From positions 4,260 to 11,135 of the forward strand of contig CAKMZE010000025.1 of assembly GCA_929200295.1 (NCBI GenBank): a DNA stretch of 6,876 nt, read 5' to 3'. Below, piece by piece: positions 5,281 through 6,876 of the stretch. The translations under genes were made by a program, and so were the position numbers. Source of the stretch: an uncultured Alphaproteobacteria bacterium (GTDB lineage Bacteria; Pseudomonadota; Alphaproteobacteria; Rhodobacterales; Rhodobacteraceae). The notes under the pieces were generated by a model. It was given only the letters and a program-made list of their open reading frames with translations. It was not told the origin of the DNA and ran no database searches. Each line of letters starts with the position of its first letter. The first letter of the stretch is position 1.

Positions 5281-6026
5281 CTGCCCCCTTTAACAAAAAC
5301 GCCAATAACGCGGCAACGACACCTGCCTTTCTTAGCCTATGGGAAGTCGAAGCCTATTATGGCGAGAGTTATATCGTCCAAAACATTAGCTTTAGCATCC
5401 ATGAGGGCGAGATCTTGGCTCTGCTTGGCCGCAATGGCGCAGGTAAAACATCAACCCTGCGGACAATTGCCCGCCTTGATGATCCCGCGCTCAAACATGG
5501 CGAGATCTGGCTGGATCACAAACCGCTTCATAACATGAAGAGCTATGAAGCGGCGCAAAATGGCATCGCTTTGGTGCCAGAAGACCGCAGAATCATCCCC
5601 GGCCTGACAGTCGAGGAAAATCTACAGCTCGCACAAATTGCCCCCCCTGTGGGCTGGTCATTAGAGCGGATCTATCAGCTTTTCCCAAGGCTGGGTGAGC
5701 GCCGCAAACAAGACGGCGTGACGCTGTCTGGTGGTGAACAGCAAATGCTGGCGATTGCCCGTGCGCTTGCCCGTGATGTAAAAGTCCTGCTTTTGGATGA
5801 ACCTTACGAGGGGCTCGCCCCGGTCATCGTCCAAGAGATCGCAAAGACGCTAAATATTATTCGCGACCAAGGTATTACCACTGTTATTGTTGAACAAAAT
5901 GCTGTCGCGGCTCTCAAGCTCGCTGATCGTGCGGTTATTCTTGATACAGGAACTGTCGTTTATGATGGCTCTGCGCAAGAGGTTCTCGATGATGAAGACC
6001 TGCGCGCGCGTTATCTCGCAATTTAA
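5277..6026 (+). CDS. livF: Branched-chain amino acid-type ABC transporter ATPase, LivF family
   Basis: Second ATPase of the importer, 249 residues, acting with the LivG-type subunit at the cytoplasmic face of the permeases. It has Walker A GRNGAGKTS (51-59), the LivF hallmark VPEDRRIIPGLTVEENL (100-116) around the Q-loop region, signature LSGGEQQ (150-156), Walker B LLLDEP (171-176) followed by YEGLAP, and VEQN (205-208) where most ABC ATPases have the switch histidine. The Gln in that position is normal for LivF proteins. The first 17 residues, rich in Asn, Ala and Thr, form a short extension before the ABC fold starts at LSLWEVEAYYG. Length is slightly above the usual 235-240 because of this extension. 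It is the last gene of the operon, with a terminator beginning 28 nt after its stop. Confidence 0.93.
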   Translation: MTAPFNKNANNAATTPAFLSLWEVEAYYGESYIVQNISFSIHEGEILALLGRNGAGKTSTLRTIARLDDPALKHGEIWLDHKPLHNMKSYEAAQNGIALVPEDRRIIPGLTVEENLQLAQIAPPVGWSLERIYQLFPRLGERRKQDGVTLSGGEQQMLAIARALARDVKVLLLDEPYEGLAPVIVQEIAKTLNIIRDQGITTVIVEQNAVAALKLADRAVILDTGTVVYDGSAQEVLDDEDLRARYLAI

Positions 6027-6035
6027 TATTAGGTA

Positions 6036-6047
6036 ACATATATATGT
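6036..6047. repeat. 12-bp AT palindrome downstream of the operon
   Basis: ACATATATATGT is perfectly self-complementary and lies between the last ATPase stop and the terminator stem. A TA-repeat tract makes this easy to arise by chance; no function is proposed. Confidence 0.3.
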
Positions 6048-6053
6048 ATAAGG

Positions 6054-6082
6054 AAGCGGGCAGCACTCTTGCCTGCTTTTTT
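6054..6082 (+). terminator. Rho-independent terminator of the transporter operon
   Basis: AAGCGGGC (6054-6061) pairs with GCCTGCTT (6071-6078) with one G-U pair, and the stem can extend inward by A-U and G-U over a 5-nt loop. Six T residues follow or overlap the stem end (6077-6082). Position directly after the last ATPase gene makes it the operon end. Confidence 0.85.
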
Positions 6083-6153
6083 ACGGTGATTAACCGCTTG
6101 ATAATGTTTCATATGTTAAATCCATGATAATGAACCATGCTTTGAGGTTTGAA

Positions 6154-6468
6154 ATGGATCAATATGTGAACCCCATCGCTGCCGCATCGTCCGTACCGCA
6201 GGCGATTCCGCAGCCTGATCTTCGTCCTGTTGCGGACGCCGCTGCTTTGGCACGTGATGCGCAACCGAGTATTCCACTCCCCGTCCCGGCCAGCACGGCG
6301 CCTGTCGCATCGGTCAACCAGTCACGCATATCGCCTGTAGAACAGCCCGATATCGCCGTGAAAGAGGTTGAGCGTACGTTAAAACCATATGGCGTCACGA
6401 TGCTCCCGCATGGGCCAGATGGCGGAAATAGTGCCGACCTTCCCGAAAACGCGCCAGAAACGGCTTAA
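6154..6468 (+). CDS. Hypothetical Pro/Ala-rich small protein
   Basis: I do not recognise this 104-residue product. The first two thirds (1-65) are low-complexity and rich in Pro, Ala, Val and Ser with no charged clusters, probably disordered. The more ordered part is IAVKEVERTLKPYGVTMLPHG (about 67-87), predicted to hold one short amphipathic helix. There is no signal peptide, membrane helix, Cys or catalytic motif. GAGG at 6144-6147, 6 nt upstream, supports this ATG over in-frame ATGs at 6124 and 6130, which would add 10 or 8 residues. The gene follows the transporter terminator and so needs its own promoter; GATAAT at 6100-6105 is a possible -10 without a convincing -35. The helix vaguely recalls the conserved part of FlaG-like flagellar proteins, but that is too weak to name it. 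The lack of internal stops over 104 codons and the ribosome site support a real gene. Confidence 0.6.
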   Translation: MDQYVNPIAAASSVPQAIPQPDLRPVADAAALARDAQPSIPLPVPASTAPVASVNQSRISPVEQPDIAVKEVERTLKPYGVTMLPHGPDGGNSADLPENAPETA

Positions 6469-6533
6469 TCAACATTTCGCTGCGCAGTATTGCATGCAGT
6501 CACAGCAGCTGTATCTCGTGTATTTTCGGTATT

Positions 6534-6555
6534 CTGGCCTGTTTTCTCAGGCCAG
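6534..6555. repeat. Perfect 8-bp inverted repeat in the gap before accB
   Basis: CTGGCCTG (6534-6541) and CAGGCCAG (6548-6555) form a stem with a 6-nt loop, 65 nt after the stop of the small hypothetical gene. No T-run follows on the plus strand, so a terminator role is possible but not well supported. A smaller stem, AAGCC (6565-6569) with GGCTT (6573-6577), follows. Apart from these and the promoter candidate below, I see nothing in the 220-bp stretch 6469-6688. Confidence 0.5.
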
Positions 6556-6602
6556 CTGACGCATAAGCCTACGGCTTTCGCGTAATTTTCCTTATCGCCC
6601 GC

Positions 6603-6631
6603 TTCCAACATTCGCATGCTTGCCCTATAAG
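6603..6631 (+). promoter_or_regulatory. Weak candidate promoter for accB
   Basis: TATAAG (6626-6631) matches a -10 in five of six positions, and TTCCAA (6603-6608), 17 bp upstream, matches a -35 in three of six. It lies about 60 bp before the accB start. Some promoter in this gap is expected, since the gene follows a 220-bp non-coding stretch. Confidence 0.3.
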
Positions 6632-6688
6632 CGCGTTCATGCCACGCTTACGCATGGTAAGGGACAAAAATAACGGGCCGAGAATAGC

Positions 6689-6876
6689 ATGAGCAAGAAG
6701 ACCTCACACGACAGCGATGTCAGCTTTATTCAAGCGTTGGCAGAACTACTGCGTGCAAATGATCTCACTGAGCTGCAAGTCAAACGTGAGTATGATGAAA
6801 ACGACAGCTTAAATGTACGTGTCAGCCGCAAACAGCAAGTGGTGGCCCAAGTCGCAGCCCCCGCAGTGGCCCCAGC
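6689..6876 (+). CDS. accB: Biotin carboxyl carrier protein of acetyl-CoA carboxylase, N-terminal part
   Basis: The first 62 codons are present; the gene runs off the right edge. AccB carries the biotin that shuttles carboxyl groups from biotin carboxylase (AccC) to the carboxyltransferase in the first committed step of fatty acid synthesis. The N-terminal domain is recognisable: VSFIQALAELLRANDLTELQ (11-30), then VKREYDENDSLNVRVSRKQ, equivalent to the conserved LAxLLxxxxLTEIEVxxG-type start of AccB. After residue 50 it passes into a Val/Ala/Pro-rich linker. The biotinyl domain with its MKM motif lies outside the window, and accC is expected next. The ribosome site is weak (GAGA at 6680-6683). 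The ATG overlaps the TGA of a short upstream frame (6639-6692) as ATGA. Confidence 0.9.
   Translation, partial: MSKKTSHDSDVSFIQALAELLRANDLTELQVKREYDENDSLNVRVSRKQQVVAQVAAPAVAP

Noticed and set aside
650..6026. Urea transporter (urtABCDE) assignment for the five-gene cluster
   Set aside because: The receptor lacks the UrtA look, the LivH-type permease lacks the long N-terminal extension typical of UrtB, and no urease or nickel genes are visible.
6534..6555. Intrinsic terminator for the small hypothetical gene
   Set aside because: The stem is good but no T-run follows on either strand at the right place, so it is listed only as an inverted repeat.
1..6876. Mobile element, phage, CRISPR or defence island
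   Set aside because: No transposase, integrase, spaced direct repeats, att-like flanks or abrupt composition change was seen; all recognisable genes are transport, regulation or fatty acid synthesis.

Overview
The window reads as chromosome from an alphaproteobacterium, most likely a marine Roseobacter-group member of the Rhodobacterales. The grounds are the close resemblance of the solute-binding protein, the ABC subunits and the AccB N-terminus to Roseobacter versions I know, a moderate GC content and dense operon packing. This placement comes from recalled family features, not from a search.

Layout. Bases 1-430 (minus strand) hold the first 143 codons of an XRE-type regulator that runs off the left edge. 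Bases 431-649 are a divergent control region. It contains a perfect 12-bp inverted repeat (510-521 / 551-562), three 8-bp boxes resembling TTTGCAAA, a perfect TATAAT, and a leader hairpin. Bases 650-6026 form one plus-strand operon encoding a complete branched-chain amino acid-type (HAAT/Liv) ABC importer: Tat-exported solute-binding protein, LivH-type permease, LivM-type permease, LivG-type ATPase and LivF-type ATPase. A strong GC hairpin lies between the binding-protein gene and the permease genes, and a good Rho-independent terminator (6054-6082) closes the operon. Bases 6154-6468 encode an unrecognised 104-residue Pro/Ala-rich protein. A 220-bp gap then holds an 8-bp inverted repeat and a weak promoter candidate. 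From 6689 to the right edge is the start of accB (biotin carboxyl carrier protein of acetyl-CoA carboxylase).

How it works together. The binding protein captures a small polar solute, probably an amino acid, amide or short acid, in the periplasm. The two permeases form the channel and the two ATPases drive uptake. The substrate cannot be read from the sequence. The divergent regulator resembles the RamB/ScfR-like branch of XRE proteins. The boxes between it and the transporter resemble the TTTGCAAA core I recall for that branch, and one box lies about 42 bp upstream of the inferred transporter start, where the -35 is poor. That suggests activation of the importer, probably with autoregulation of the regulator.

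I see no mobile element, CRISPR array, phage gene, tRNA or rRNA. There is no clearly new system here; the parts most worth following are the control region and the unknown substrate of a transporter whose permeases carry extra periplasmic segments.
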